Of a stretch of 64,000 nt of DNA, positions 44,105 through 55,700 are shown piece by piece. The notes under the pieces were generated by a model. The model worked only from the letters and a program-made list of their open reading frames with translations. It did not search any database and was not told the origin of the DNA. Position numbers and translations under genes: made by a program. Source of the stretch: Urophycis tenuis (taxonomy: Eukaryota > Chordata > Actinopteri > Gadiformes > Phycidae); the NCBI GenBank assembly GCA_036785325.1, contig JAXIVH010000108.1:415001-479000 (forward strand). The letters run 5' to 3'. The first letter of the stretch is position 1, and each line of letters begins with the position of its first letter.

Positions 44105-44537
44105 GATCCTGTTCTCCAGAGCCCTGACTTTGAACAGCCCTTCACCGTCCAGACTGACGCATCTGGTGTTGGTCTTGGGGCAGTACTGCTCCAAGGAGAG
44201 GGGGACGACATGAAGCCTGTGGCTTACATAAGTCGCAAGTTGTTCCCCAGAGAGACCAGGTATGCGGCAGTTGAGTTGGAGTGCCTAGCTGTCAAGTGGG
44301 CACTCGACACCCTAAAATACTACCTGCTGGGTAGAGACTTCACCCTAGAGACTGACCACCGCGCCTTGCAGTGGCTAGGGCGCATGAAGGACTCAAACGC
44401 CCGCATCACCCGCTGGTTCTTGGCACTGCAGCCATACCGGTTCACGGTGCAGTACCGAGCGGGCAAGCAGAATACGGTGGCGGACTTTTTGTCTCGACAC
44501 CCTGTTGGGTTCCCTCCTCCAGAGGAGGAGGGAAATG
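44105..44537 (+). pseudogene. Ty3/Gypsy RNase H fragment
   Basis: The frame encodes FTVQTDASGVGLGAVLLQ, VAYISRKLFPRETRYAAVEL, LGRDFTLETDHRALQWLG and YRAGKQNTVADFLSRHPVG. This is the Gypsy RNase H with the D-E-D series and the connection to the tether. RT and protease are missing on the left, where the inverted arm begins. The right side is split by a hAT element within the same frame (PEEEGNV). Confidence 0.9.
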
Positions 44538-44821
44538 TAGGGATGGGAAGTCTGACACCGAGGCACCGAAGCCCGTATCATTTCCGCAAAGCAATCTGCT
44601 TCGGCACAATGTATCGGAGCGCGTATCAAAGTTGTAAGGTCACGTGACTGATGACGTCCGAAGCTTCGGACGTCACTGAAAAGTTTAAATGGGACATTTG
44701 ACACAGAGGCACCGGTGCTTGTATCAACTCCGTAAAGCATTACTGGTCTGATAAACCTTTAAAGTGTCGACACTTTCCTGAATTCCTGAGTCGAATTTTG
44801 TCTTTGCTTTGACACGTCGCT

Positions 44822-47065
44822 ATGGACAACAGGAAACGTTCAAGAGTCTGGGAGAACTTTGACTTGATCTCGCCTAACAAGGTAAGTTGTCTTAGGCTTA
44901 GGCTACTATCTGTTTACATGAATTGAAGGAATTATTAATGGAATGGTTTCATTATTTTCAGGTTCAGTGTTTACTGTGCCCACAAGTGTTGTGTTACAAC
45001 AGCAACACGTCTTCTATGTTGAGGCATCTCCGGGCAAAACATGAACCTGGTGATGTTGCTTCTGCATCCACGGCTCCACCCAACCATGCTAATGCCAGTT
45101 CTTCATATGGTATTAGGCTAGGCCTATTGTTTTATTTACTTTATTCAGCCCATGATATAGTCTACACAATATATACCAATCTTCTTCCACAATTCTTCCA
45201 CCCCACCAGGAGCAAGCACTGGGCGAACGGATGGGCACTCTTACGGAATCACCTTGAAATATCCTTCATCACTTCATATTGTTAAATATAGCTATGCTTT
45301 TTATGTACTTCACCTGTGTCAGATATTGTTCACTCACCTCTTCAAACTACAGTGATACTTTCATAATACATTTGCTACATAACACACATGTTTATTTACA
45401 ATATGTTTTGTTTATGTCAGCATACAGGAAACAACAGCTGGATGATGCACTGGTGGATATGGTGGTGATGGATACCCAGCCTTTGAGCATTGTGGAGAAT
45501 GAAGGATTCAGAGCCTTTGTGCATCTCCTGGACCCCAATTATATCATCCCCGGGAGAAAGGCCTTGAAGCAGATGATTCAAGCTAAATTTGAGGCCACCA
45601 AGGAGAAGGCTATGGCTGAGCTCCAGAGGGCATCTGCAGTGAGCATCACTGCCGATATGTGGACCTCTATCCACATGGATGCCTATCTGGCAGTGACATG
45701 CCATCACATCACTCCCAACATGAGTCTTTCCACCACTCTGTTGGGAGTGATGAAATTCCCAGCCCGACACACTGCTGTAAACATTGCAGAGGCCAAACAC
45801 ACTCTGATGGAGGAGTGGGGTATAAGGGGAAAGGTGATAAGCTTGGTGACAGACTCAGCAGCAAATATGATCGCCACTGCTAACATTCTCAATGTGCGTC
45901 ACGTGTGCTGTTTTGCTCATTTTCTTAACCTGGTGGTTGAGAAATCTCTTAATCTGACACCAGAGCTTGAGCAAATCCGCACACGTGCACGGAAGATTGT
46001 GCAACTTTTTAAAAGCAGCACTGTGGCAAAGGAGAAGCTGGCCGAGATTCAGCTGCAAATGAGGAGACCCCAACTGAAAGTCGTCCAGGAGGTTGACACT
46101 CGCTGGAGCAGCACTTTTGACATGCTGCAGAGACTTTTTCAGCAGCGAGAGCCTGTGGGAGCAGCTTTGGCTAACCTGCGCACAGACATCACGCCACTCT
46201 CCTCAGAGGAATATGATGCGATCCAACACTCTCTTCTGGTCCTCCGGCCTTTCCATCAAGCCACTGTTGAGCTGTCTGAGGAGAAGAGAGTGTCGGCATC
46301 GAAGATTATTCCTCTGGTGAAAATGTTAAGTCACCACATTTCCGGACATTCCTCAAACACCACAAACGAAATCGCTGTTAAACTGGCCAACAACGCTCTA
46401 GCCACCTTGACCGATAAGTTTGCACCAATAGAGACTATGACCTCTCTTACTGTGGCAACACTCGTAGACCCAAGATACAAAGAGATGGGATTCATCCATT
46501 CCGGCCATGCAGATGCTGCAGTGGAGAGACTTATCAGGGAGTGTGCCAGCATCATTCCTCCACCTCCACCACCACCACCACCACCACCACCAGCAGCAGA
46601 ACCACCATCACAGTCTCCATCATTGCAGGAGGACAATCTCTGGGGCTTGCTAGACAGCCATGTGGGCACAGAGACAGTCTGGAATGCAACAACCAGTGCA
46701 GTCACAGAGGTCCAGAGGTACTTAGTCTAACTTAATACATATAATCTGTGTTATATCAGTTCTGTAAAAAACATGTCATGACAAAGTTGTATTTTTCTTT
46801 TGTTGATAGGTATTTAAAAGACACACACCTGCCAAGGTCAGAGGACCCCCTAAAATATTGGGCACAGCACAAGCCAATATACCCATATATTTATCAGGTG
46901 GCAATGCAGTATCTCTGCACACCGGCATCCTCTGTGCCCTGTGAGAGGATTTTCTCCAAAGCTGGCGAAATTGTCAGCGCAAGGAGAAACCGTCTGAAAC
47001 CAAATATAGTGGAGCAGATCTTGTTTTTAAATAAAAACCTGGACAGAAGCTCTGTTCCACAATGA
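44822..47065 (+). CDS. hAT transposase (BED zinc finger, ZBED-like), four exons
   Basis: Exons 44822-44881, 44962-45109, 45421-46717 and 46810-47065 are all GT-AG and total 1761 nt (586 residues) without stop or shift. It would cut and paste the surrounding element. A BED-type zinc finger lies at about residues 20-45 (CLLCPQVLCYN...LRHLRAKH). Catalytic-core segments are SITADMWTS (first Asp), LVTDSAANM (second Asp) and HFLNLVVEKSLN. The C-terminal dimerisation region includes SSVPCERIFSKAGEIVSARRN, with the catalytic Glu, and RLKPNIVEQILFLNKNL. A run of about 11 prolines from CCA/CCT codons (46557-46592) sits before the hATC part. Domesticated ZBED genes have the same architecture, but the terminal repeats here indicate a transposon. 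Confidence 0.88.
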
Positions 47066-47127
47066 GCACCTTCCCCAACACATATGTATTGTTGCACAAG
47101 CACCCTCATAGTGAGACAGCACAAGCA

Positions 47128-47395
47128 CTTCACAATCCCCACTGTACACAATGCCCCTTATATGTTTTCACAATCCCCACTGTACACAATGCCCCTTATA
47201 TGTTTTCACAATCCCCACTGTACACAATGCCCCTTATGTTTCCACAATCCCCACTGTACACAATGCCCCTTATATGTTTTCACAATCCCCACTGTACACA
47301 ATGCCCCTTATGTTTCCACAATCCCCACTGTACACAATGCCCCTTATATGTTTTCACAATCCCCACTGTACACAATGCCCTTTACATGTTTTCTG
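47128..47395. repeat. 38-bp tandem repeat in the hAT 3' region
   Basis: Seven units of 'cacaatccccactgtacaca' plus 'atgccccttatatgtttt'. Two units lack 3 bp. It follows the transposase stop codon by about 60 bp. No coding relevance. Confidence 0.93.
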
Positions 47396-48028
47396 TTATC
47401 TGAGACACCTTAGCTGTGGTCATCTGCTGCAATTACTTTATTTGCTATTAGTTTTTGCAAAACATCGATTGAAGTCTTCAATACAATCGCGGTCGAGCGT
47501 TTTGCAATCTCATTATATATAACCGTCCGTTTCACGATTTTTAGATCTATGAGGGGTATCAAACCCTGGTCGCTTGCAAGCAGCGCGACCGCGAATCCAC
47601 TCTCCCAAGGGCTTACTGAACTCGTGCTGCGAACTATAGTATATCTTACGCGTATAACTCTTCAATTCAAATCATTAGAGAGATCAACAATATAATGTTT
47701 ATTCAAGGATAGCCAGACGCTAATTTTGCAGCACTGACTAACAAGGTTTAGAGAAAACATACAGGTAGGCCTAATAGTTTTTATTCATAAGGGAACAGAA
47801 CACTTTGTCTCCCCTCTCTGCTTTACCAACGTGTCAGGGAAGGGCCATTTGTCGGCATTTGGCTTCGTCCGTGATTGTTGAATCGGTAAGAGCCGCCGTT
47901 ATGTCTGCTAACCACCAGATGTCACTGTTTTGTCTTCGATGCTTTGACGCTCCGAAACATTTACGATGCAATCAGGAAGAACCTTCCAAAGCCTCATGGG
48001 GCTTCATTCGCCCAACCCTAGGGAAATG

Positions 48029-48780
48029 TGAGAAAGTGAACACCTCCCTTCTCACTGGTTGTCTCACAAACACATGGACTGATTGTTTTTACTGAATGTT
48101 ATTGTATTGTACTCCAGCTGCAGTAGGGTGCAATATTTTGTTCATTCAGGACAGAGGACACATGGGATAGCCCAGGGGGGCATTGGGTGTAAACAGCTGT
48201 TTTTGTATATATTTAGATGAGGTGTAAAGTGTGTATATATATATTGGGTAATGCGTTGTTTGGTGAAATGTAAATACTGTGTTTTCTTACAAGGTTTACT
48301 TTCCATTTAGGAATATTTTGTTTGTAGCCTTGCAATGGGGTGTTCACCCCTTATTGGTATGGCCCAACTGGCCGTGATTGGTGTATGGCCTAACTGGCCT
48401 TGATTGGTCCAATTGGGACTGATTTCTTATTTAAGGGGTGCCTCATTCTGTTTGGGGGTTAACTGAGGGTAGGTGCTGGCTTGATGTGAGGCCAGTACCC
48501 GGTATGCTAGGCTATGCTAGGCTAAGCTAACCTATGCTATGCTACCTCATGCTGAGCTAAGTCCTGCTAAGCTAAGCGGCTAAAATGGCTAGTTTTGCCA
48601 TTTAGTATTATTTAGGATTTTGGATTTATGTTTGTTTTGTTATTTTGCAAGTTGTGGTGAAGACAATAAAGCCCCACTACTTTTCAACGGCATTGCCACC
48701 CCTCGTGTTTGTCCACACGGTCCAGGCCAGAGAGTCCACATCCCAATACGTGGGGTGATCAAGTCGGTCCCTCACAATGA
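48029..48780 (+). mobile_element. Gypsy remnant and candidate 3' LTR
   Basis: The sequence continues the Gypsy element interrupted by the hAT. A purine run, 'agcccaggggggcat' (about 48170-48185), resembles a polypurine tract. The following 600 bp has an LTR-like layout, with a 'tatttaagg' TATA-like element (48431-48439) and AATAAA near 48665-48670. Exact LTR borders are not determined because no 5' LTR is in the window. 'gctaagctaacctatgctat' short repeats occur at 48500-48575. Pol downstream of RNase H is deleted. Confidence 0.5.
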
Positions 48781-48939
48781 CATTTTTGGAAATTTCTGGA
48801 AATAAAACCTCCCACCGGTGGCCACCAGATGGAGCCATCCCTTTTGATCCTCCCCGATCCTTTTTGGTCGATCCCAGGGTTGCGCAATAGGGACTTGGGG
48901 GGGGGGGGGGGGGTCGTTCGCCTTCTTCAGGCAAACTCT

Positions 48940-49208
48940 CCGCCAAGTCCCTAAGCTCACGTTACCGACCAATGGTTGACCAAAGCTGAGCAGAGTTGAG
49001 CAGCGATCGGCCAATGGCGGAGCGATGCTGAGCAGAGCTCGGCGCTCAACGGACCAATCGCTGAGCGAGGATCGGAATACGTCACCTAATGTTTTTACGA
49101 CTCATACGTAGTCACGGTCATTGCTGTCCACTGCCAACGGAGGATTCGACTAAGGTGAATTTGATGATCTTCATCCTTTGCGAGTTAATAATTCGACTTT
49201 TCGTTAAG
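48940..49208 (+). promoter_or_regulatory. Promoter-like block and first-exon donor at the left edge of the array
   Basis: Three CCAAT boxes occur within 95 bp (accaatgg at about 48967, gccaatgg at about 49011, accaatcg at about 49052). A CRE/ATF-like 'atacgtcac' follows (49078-49086). After about 120 bp of low-CpG transcribed-looking sequence comes a 5' splice site, 'cgttaag^gtatgt', with the junction after 49208. The satellite monomers start with the near-identical 'cgttgaag^gtatgt'. This suggests the block is the first exon and promoter of the gene from which the array derives. No coding frame is required in this exon. Confidence 0.45.
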
Positions 49209-49440
49209 GTATGTATTTAGCTATATCGATTTCGTAGAAAGAGAAACGATTCCGTTGACGTTGAAGCTATGTTTTTAGCTGCTGGGTAGACTTCATTCAA
49301 ACTATCGCCGTTTTGTCTGTGAGCAAGCATATGACTCGTGGATGATCTCCTTTGAATCGTGGAAATCTAAGCTTTCAAACGACGTATGGCATGACTAAAT
49401 TCGCCCACGGGTCGTCGAAATAATAAGCTGATTCATGTGT
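49209..49440. repeat. Diverged edge monomers of the intronic satellite
   Basis: A truncated monomer of about 50 bp is followed by one monomer with many substitutions ('cattcaaactatcgccg' where the others read 'cagtcaacctgacgcag'). High divergence at the edge and homogeneity inside is usual for satellites maintained by unequal exchange. This supports 49.2 kb as the original border. Confidence 0.8.
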
Positions 49441-49633
49441 GTTCTTTTGGCTGTGGAAAGAAAATAGCACACAAGTCATACCAAGTCACCTTTATTGTCA
49501 GTGATAAACATTAATAAATAAACAGTATGGACATTGTATAAACAGTTGTATAAAAAGTGTAAACAGTATGAACAGTGTTCTTATAAAAGATATCAATATC
49601 AATACTGATCACGTGTGTATTTTATATTTCCAG

Positions 49634-50081
49634 ATTATTTGTTGATGAGCCAGAGCCTGTGACTCCCACCAACCGGCCCGTTCAGCCCACTGCGTTGTCG
49701 TCCTCCACCCGGCCGAAGCCTCCTGCGCCCACCCGCCTCCAGCCGAGGCCTCCTGCTGCGTCAGCCTGTGGCCCGCCCGCCCCCTGTGTCGGCAGCACCC
49801 ATACCGCTGGTCCTCCCCGCACAGCCACAGGCCCCCTCCGTCCTGCTTCGTGGGCCATCCTGCAGCTGTCTCTGCAGTCATCGTGTGTCAAAACCATTCA
49901 AACTTGTATATGGTAACATTTCAAAATGACACCAGTATAAATGAGGACCTTGCAATAGGTTGTGTGTTACAGGACCCCCCTGGCATACAAGTGCCGGCGA
50001 GGCAGCAACTCTCTCGAGGGGTTGCACGCCCACCTGGTTAACGCCATCCCTTCACAGCGATGTGGGATCATGCCGTTCCAA
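49634..50081 (+). pseudogene. Array unit 3: Pro-rich exon fused to a DPPG exon with internal deletion
   Basis: Same architecture as unit 2, starting after 'atatttccag'. About 54 bp are missing between 'ggcatac' and 'aagtgcc', across a short direct 'acaagt' homology. This removes IQLYVSVKVVVKNGIRLNKY. The deletion and shift leave VPARQQLSRGVARPPG out of frame, so the unit cannot encode the family protein. Satellite copies follow at 50385-51000. Confidence 0.75.
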
Positions 50082-50091
50082 GTAAGTGATT

Positions 50092-50140
<49 letters not shown>

Positions 50141-50384
50141 GCGTGCATATATACACACACACACACACACATATATACACACACATATATATATATATAC
50201 TTAAACATAGCTGACCCTTTTTTTCCCCCTTCTCTGGGATTATGCTCCCAGTTTTGATCTCGGACGTCTGGTCACTTGTAGCATATAATAATATTCTATC
50301 ACTGTTAAGCCAACTATGAATAATAAAACAGGCCAAAACATGTGTCCTTTATCATAGCTACACGTATTACAAAAAAAAACGCGT

Positions 50385-51010
50385 GAATTGAAACGTTGAA
50401 GGTATGTTTTTAGCTGCTGGGTAGACTTCAGTCAACCTGACGCAGTTTTGTCTGTGAGCAACCAAATTGCTTGCGGATGGGCTCATTTTGAGCGGGGAAA
50501 TCAAAGCTTTCCAACGGCGTATGGCAAGACTATATTTACTCATGGGTCGTTGAAATACTTAGCTAATTAATTTGTGTTCAGTTAGGAAAGATTGATGTTA
50601 ATTGAAACGTTGATGGTATGTTTTTAGCTGCTGGGTAGACTTCAGTCAACCTGACGCAGTTTTGTCTGTGAGCAACTAAATTGGTCGTGGATGGGCTCAT
50701 TTTAAGCGGGGAAATCTAAGCTTTCCAACGGCGTATGGCAAGACTATATGGACTCATGGGTCGTTGAAATACTAAGCTAATTAATTTGTGTTCTGTAAGG
50801 AAAGATTAATGTTAATTGAAACGTTGAAGGTTTTTTTTTAGCTGCTGGGTAGACTTCAGTCAACCTGACGCAGTTTTGTCTTTGAGCAACCAAATTGATC
50901 AGAGATGGGCTCATTTTAAGCGGGGAAATCTAAGCTTTCCAACGACGTATGGCATGACTATATTTGCCCACGGGTCGTCGAAATAATAAGCTGATTCATG
51001 TGTGTTCTGT
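50385..51010. repeat. Intronic satellite block 2 (about 3 monomers)
   Basis: Three ~205-bp monomers of the type described at 40825, the last of the 'acgacgtatggcatgac' edge type. It lies between array units 3 and 4. Confidence 0.95.
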
Positions 51011-51196
51011 TGGCTGTGGAAAGAAAATAGCACACAAGTCCTACCAAGTCAACTTTATTGTCAGTGATAAACATTAATAAATAAACAGTATGGACATTGT
51101 ATAAACAGTTGTATAAAAAGTGTAAACAGTATGAACAGTGTTCTTATAAAAGATATCAATATCAATACTGATTACGTGTGTATTTTATATTTCCAG

Positions 51197-51700
51197 ATTA
51201 TTTGTTGATGAGCCAGAGCCTGTGACTCCCACCAACCGGCCCGTTCAGCCCACTGCGTTGTCGTCCTCCACTCGGCCGAAGCCTCCTGCGCCCACCCGCC
51301 TCCAGCCGAGGCCTCCTGCTGCGTCAGCCTGTGGCCCGCCCGCCCCCTGTGTCGGCAGCACCCATACCGCTGGTCCTCCCCGCACAGCCACAGGCCCCCT
51401 CCGTCCTGCTTCGTGGGCCATCCTGCAGCTGTCTCTGCAGTCATCGTGTGTCAAAACCATTCAAACTTGTATATGGTAACATTTCAAAATGACACCAGCA
51501 TAAATGAGGACCTTGCAATAGGTTGTGTGTTACAGGACCCCCCTGGCATACAGCTGTATGTCTCTGTGAAGGTGGTTGTGAAGAACGGCATCCGGCTGAA
51601 CAAGTACAAGTGCCGGCGAGGCAGCAACTCTCTCGAGGGGTTGCACGCCCACCTGGTTAACGCCATCCCTTCACAGCGATGTGGGATCATGCCGTTCCAA
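51197..51700 (+). pseudogene. Array unit 4: Pro-rich exon fused to an intact DPPG exon
   Basis: Both exon parts are complete, with acceptor before 51197, fusion at 51429 and donor after 51700. VNAIPSQRCG has Ile where the other copies have Val. There is no terminal exon before the next unit, so splicing could only go to the next unit's acceptor. Confidence 0.72.
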
Positions 51701-51710
51701 GTAAGTGATT

Positions 51711-51753
<43 letters not shown>

Positions 51754-51984
51754 GCGCGCATATATACACACACACACACGCATATATACACACACATATA
51801 TATATATATACTTAAACATAGCTGACCCTTTTTTTCCCCCTTCTCGGGGATTATGCTCCCAGTTTTGATCTCGGACGTCTGGTCACTTGTAGCATATAAT
51901 AATATTCTATTACTGTTAAGCCAACTATGAATAATAAAACAGGCCAAAACATGTGTCCTTTATCATAGCTACACGTATTACAAA

Positions 51985-52761
51985 AAAAACGCGTGAATTG
52001 AAAGGTTGAAGGTATGTTTTTAGCTGCTGGGTAGACTTCAGTCAACCTGACGCAGTTTTGTCTGTGAGCAACCAGACTGCTCGCGGATGGGCTCATTTTA
52101 AGTGGGGAAATCTAAGCTTTCCAACGGCGTATGGCAAGACTATATTCACCAAAGGGTCGTTGAAATACTAAGCTAATTAATTTCTGTTCTTTATTGAAAG
52201 ATTGATGTTAATTGAAACGTTGAAGGTATGTTTTTAGCTGCTGGGTAGACTTCAGGCAACCTGACGCAGTTTTGTCTGTGAGCAACCAGACTGCTGGCGG
52301 ATGGGCTCATTTTAAGCGGGGAAATCTAAGCTTTCCAACGGCGTATGGCAAGACTATATTGACTCATTGGTCGTTGAAATACTACGCTAATTAATTTGTG
52401 ATCTGTAAGGAAAGATTGATGTTAATTGAAACGTTGAAGGTATGTTTTTAGCTGCTGGGTAGACTTCAGTCAACCTGACGCAGTTTTGTCTCTGAGCAAC
52501 CAAATCGCTCGGGGATGGGCTCATTTTAAGCGGGGAAATCTAAGCTTTCCAACGCCGTATGGCAAGACTATATTGACTCATGGGTCTTTGAAATACTAAG
52601 CTAATTAATTTGTGATATGTAAGGAAAGATTGATGTTAATTGAAACGTTGAAGGTATGTTTTTAGCTGCTGGGTAGACTTCAGTCAACCTGACGCAGTTT
52701 TGTCTCTGAGCAACCAAATTGCTTGGGGATGGGCTCATTTTAATCGGGGAAATCTAAACTT
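51985..52761. repeat. Intronic satellite block 3, left part (cut by RTE)
   Basis: Almost four monomers. The last is interrupted at 52761 by the RTE LINE and resumes at 55806. Confidence 0.95.
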
Positions 52762-55700
52762 CTTCCCATGGGTTCACCACCCGTGGGAGGGGCCAAAGGG
52801 GTCGGGTGCGATGTGAGCTGGGCGGCAGCAGGAGGCGGGGACCTGGGCGGTCCGACCCTCAGCTGCAGAAGCTAGCTCTGGGGACGTGGAACGTCACCTC
52901 TCTGGCGGGGAAGGAGCCGGAGCTGGTGTGCGAGGCTGAGAGGTACCGGCTGGATATAGTCGGGCTCACCTCGACACACAGTTTGGGCTCCGGAACCAGC
53001 GTCCTTGAGAGGGGTTGGACTCTTTTCCACTCTGGAGTTTCCCCTGGGGAGAGGCGCCGAGCGGGGGTGGGAATGCTTATTTCCCCCCGGCTCGGTGCCT
53101 GTACGTTGGGGTTCACCCCGGTGGACGAGAGGGTAGCCTCCCTCCGCCTTCAGGTGGGGGGACGGGTCCTGACTGTCGTTTGTGCTTATGCACCGAACGG
53201 CAGTTCGGAGTACCCACCCTTTCTTGAGTCCTTAGGGGGGGTGTTAGAAAGCGCCCCGTCTGGGGACTCCCTTGTTCTGCTGGGGGACTTCAACGCCCAT
53301 GTGGGCAATGACAGTGAGACCTGGAGGGGCGTGATTGGGAGGAACGGCCCCCCTGATCTGAACCCGAATGGTGTTTTGTTGTTGGACTTCTGTGCTCGTC
53401 ATGGATTGTCCATAACGAACACCATGTTCAAGCATAAGGGTGTCCACATGTGCACTTGGCACCAGGACACCCTAGGCCGCAGTTCGATGATCGACTTTGT
53501 AGTTGTATCATCGGACTTGCGGCCGCATGTCTTGGACACTCGGGTGAAGAGAGGGGCGGAGCTGTCAACTGATCACCACCTGGTGGCGAGTTGGCTCCGA
53601 TGGCGGGGGAAGATGCCGGTCAGACCTGGCAGACCCAAACGTTCTGTGAGGGTCTGCTGGGAACGTCTGGCTGAATCTCCTGTCAGAACGAGCTTCAACT
53701 CCCACCTCCGGGAGAGCTTCAACCATGTCCCGGGGGAGGCGGGGGACATAGAGTCCGAGTGGACCTTGTTCCGTGCCTCCATTGTTGAAGCGGCCGACCG
53801 GAGCTGTGGCCGTAAGGTCGTCGGTGCCTGTCGCGGCGGCAACCCCCGAACCCGCTGGTGGACCCCAGCGGTAAGGGATGCCGTCAAGCTGAAGAAGGAG
53901 TCCTACCGGGCCTTTTTGGCCCATGGGACTCCTGAGGCAGCTGATGGGTACCGGCGGGCCAGGCGGGGCGCGGCGTCGGCGGTTGCGGAGGCAAAAACTC
54001 GGGTGTGGGAGGAGTTTGGTGAGGCCATGGAGAAGGACTTCCGAACGGCTTCGAGGAGGTTCTGGACCACCATCCGGCGTCTCAGGAGGGGGAAGCAGTG
54101 CTCTGTCAACACCGTGTATGGGAGAGACGGGGCGCTGCTGACCTCGACTCGGGACGTTGTGAATCGGTGGGGGGAATACTTCGAAGACCTCCTCAATCCC
54201 ACCAACACGCCTTCCACTGAGGAAGCAGGGTCTGGGGACTCGGGGGGGGACTCTCCTATCTCCGGGGCTGAGATCGCCGAGGTGGTTAAAAAGCTCCTCG
54301 GTGGCAAGGCCCCGGGGGTGGACGAGATCCACCCTGAGTTCCTAAAGGCCCTGGATGCTGTGGGGCTGTCTTGGTTGACACGTCTCTGCAGCATCGCGTG
54401 GACATCGGGGGCAGTGCCTCTGGATTGGCAGACCGGGGTGGTGGTTCCCCTCTTCAAAAAGGGGGACCGGAGGGTGTGCTCCAACTACAGGGGGATCACA
54501 CTCCTCAGCCTCCCCGGTAAGGTCTATTCGGGGGTCCTGGAGAGGAGGGTCCGTAGGATAGTCGAACCTCGGATTCAGGAGGAGCAATGTGGTTTTCGTT
54601 CCGGCCGTGGAACTGTGGACCAGCTCTATACCCTTGGCGCGGTACTCGAGGGTGCATGGGAGTTCGCCCAACCAGTCTACATGTGCTTTGTGGACTTGGA
54701 GAAGGCGTTCGACCGTGTCCCTCGGGGAGCCCTGTGGGGGGTGCTCCGGGAGTATGGGGTACCGGGCCCGCTGTTACGGGCCATCGGGTCCCTGTACTCC
54801 CGGTGCCAGAGCTTGGTCCGCATTGCCGGCAGTAAGTCGAGCCTGTTTCCGGTGGGGGTTGGCCTCCGCCAGGGCTGCCCTTTGTCACCGATTCTGTTCA
54901 CAACTTTTATGGACAGAATTTCTAGGCGCAGCCAGGGCGTTGAGGGGTTACGGTTCGGTGGCCTCAGGATTGCGTCACTGCTTTTCGCAGATGATCTTGT
55001 CCTGTTGGCTTCATCGGGCCGTGACCTTCAGTTCTCACTGGAGCGGTTCGCAGCCAAATGTGAAGCGGCTGGGATGAGGATCAGCACCTCCAAATCCGAG
55101 GCCATGGTTCTCGGCCGGAAAAGGGTGGAGTGCACTCTCCGGGTCGGGGAGGAGAATCTGCCTCAAGTGGAGGAGTTCAAGTATCTCGGGGTCTTGTTCA
55201 CGAGTGAGGGGAGGATGGAGCGGGAGATTGACCGACGGATCGGTGCGGCGTCGGCAGTGATGCGGGCTCTGCACCGGTCCGTCATGGTGAAGAAGGAGCT
55301 GAGCCGAAAGGCGAAGCTCTCGATTTACCGGTCAATCTACGTTCCTACCCTCACCTATGGTCACGAGCTGTGGGTAGTGACCGAAAGAACGAGATCGCGA
55401 ATACAAGCGGCCGAAATGAGTTTCCTCCGCAGGGTGTCCGGGCTCTCCCTTAGAGATAGGGTGAGAAGCTCGGTCATCCGGGAGGGGCTCAGAGTAGAAC
55501 CGCTGCTCCTCCGCATCGAGAGGAGCCAGTTGCGGTGGCTCGGGCATCTAGTGAGGATGCCCCCTGGACGCCTCCCTGGGGAGGTGTTCCGGGCACGTCC
55601 CTCCGGGAGGAGGCCCCGGGGAAGACCCAGGACACGCTGGAGGGACTATGTCTCTCGGCTGGCCTGGGAACGCCTCGGGATCCCCCCGGAAGAGCTGGAC

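Larger units (their letters stand above)
44538..48020 (+). mobile_element. Complete hAT transposon with inverted ends and 8-bp target duplication
   Basis: Left end TAGGGATGGG, right end (reverse complement) TAGGGTTGGG. Flanking duplications are GGGAAATG at 44530-44537 and 48021-48028. Removing the element joins the Gypsy frame ...EEEGN. The 3.48-kb body carries a spliced transposase gene and a 3' minisatellite. With intact ends and an intact frame it may be recent or active. Confidence 0.88.

Noticed and set aside
47535..47625. tRNA-like sequence on the minus strand inside the hAT element
   Set aside because: There is a B-box-like 'gggtttgatacccc', but the A box and acceptor stem are poor. 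At best it is a decayed SINE head.
53565..54888. Minus-strand frames of up to 255 codons under the RTE ORF
   Set aside because: Antisense frames in a GC-rich coding region. No domain and no independent signals.
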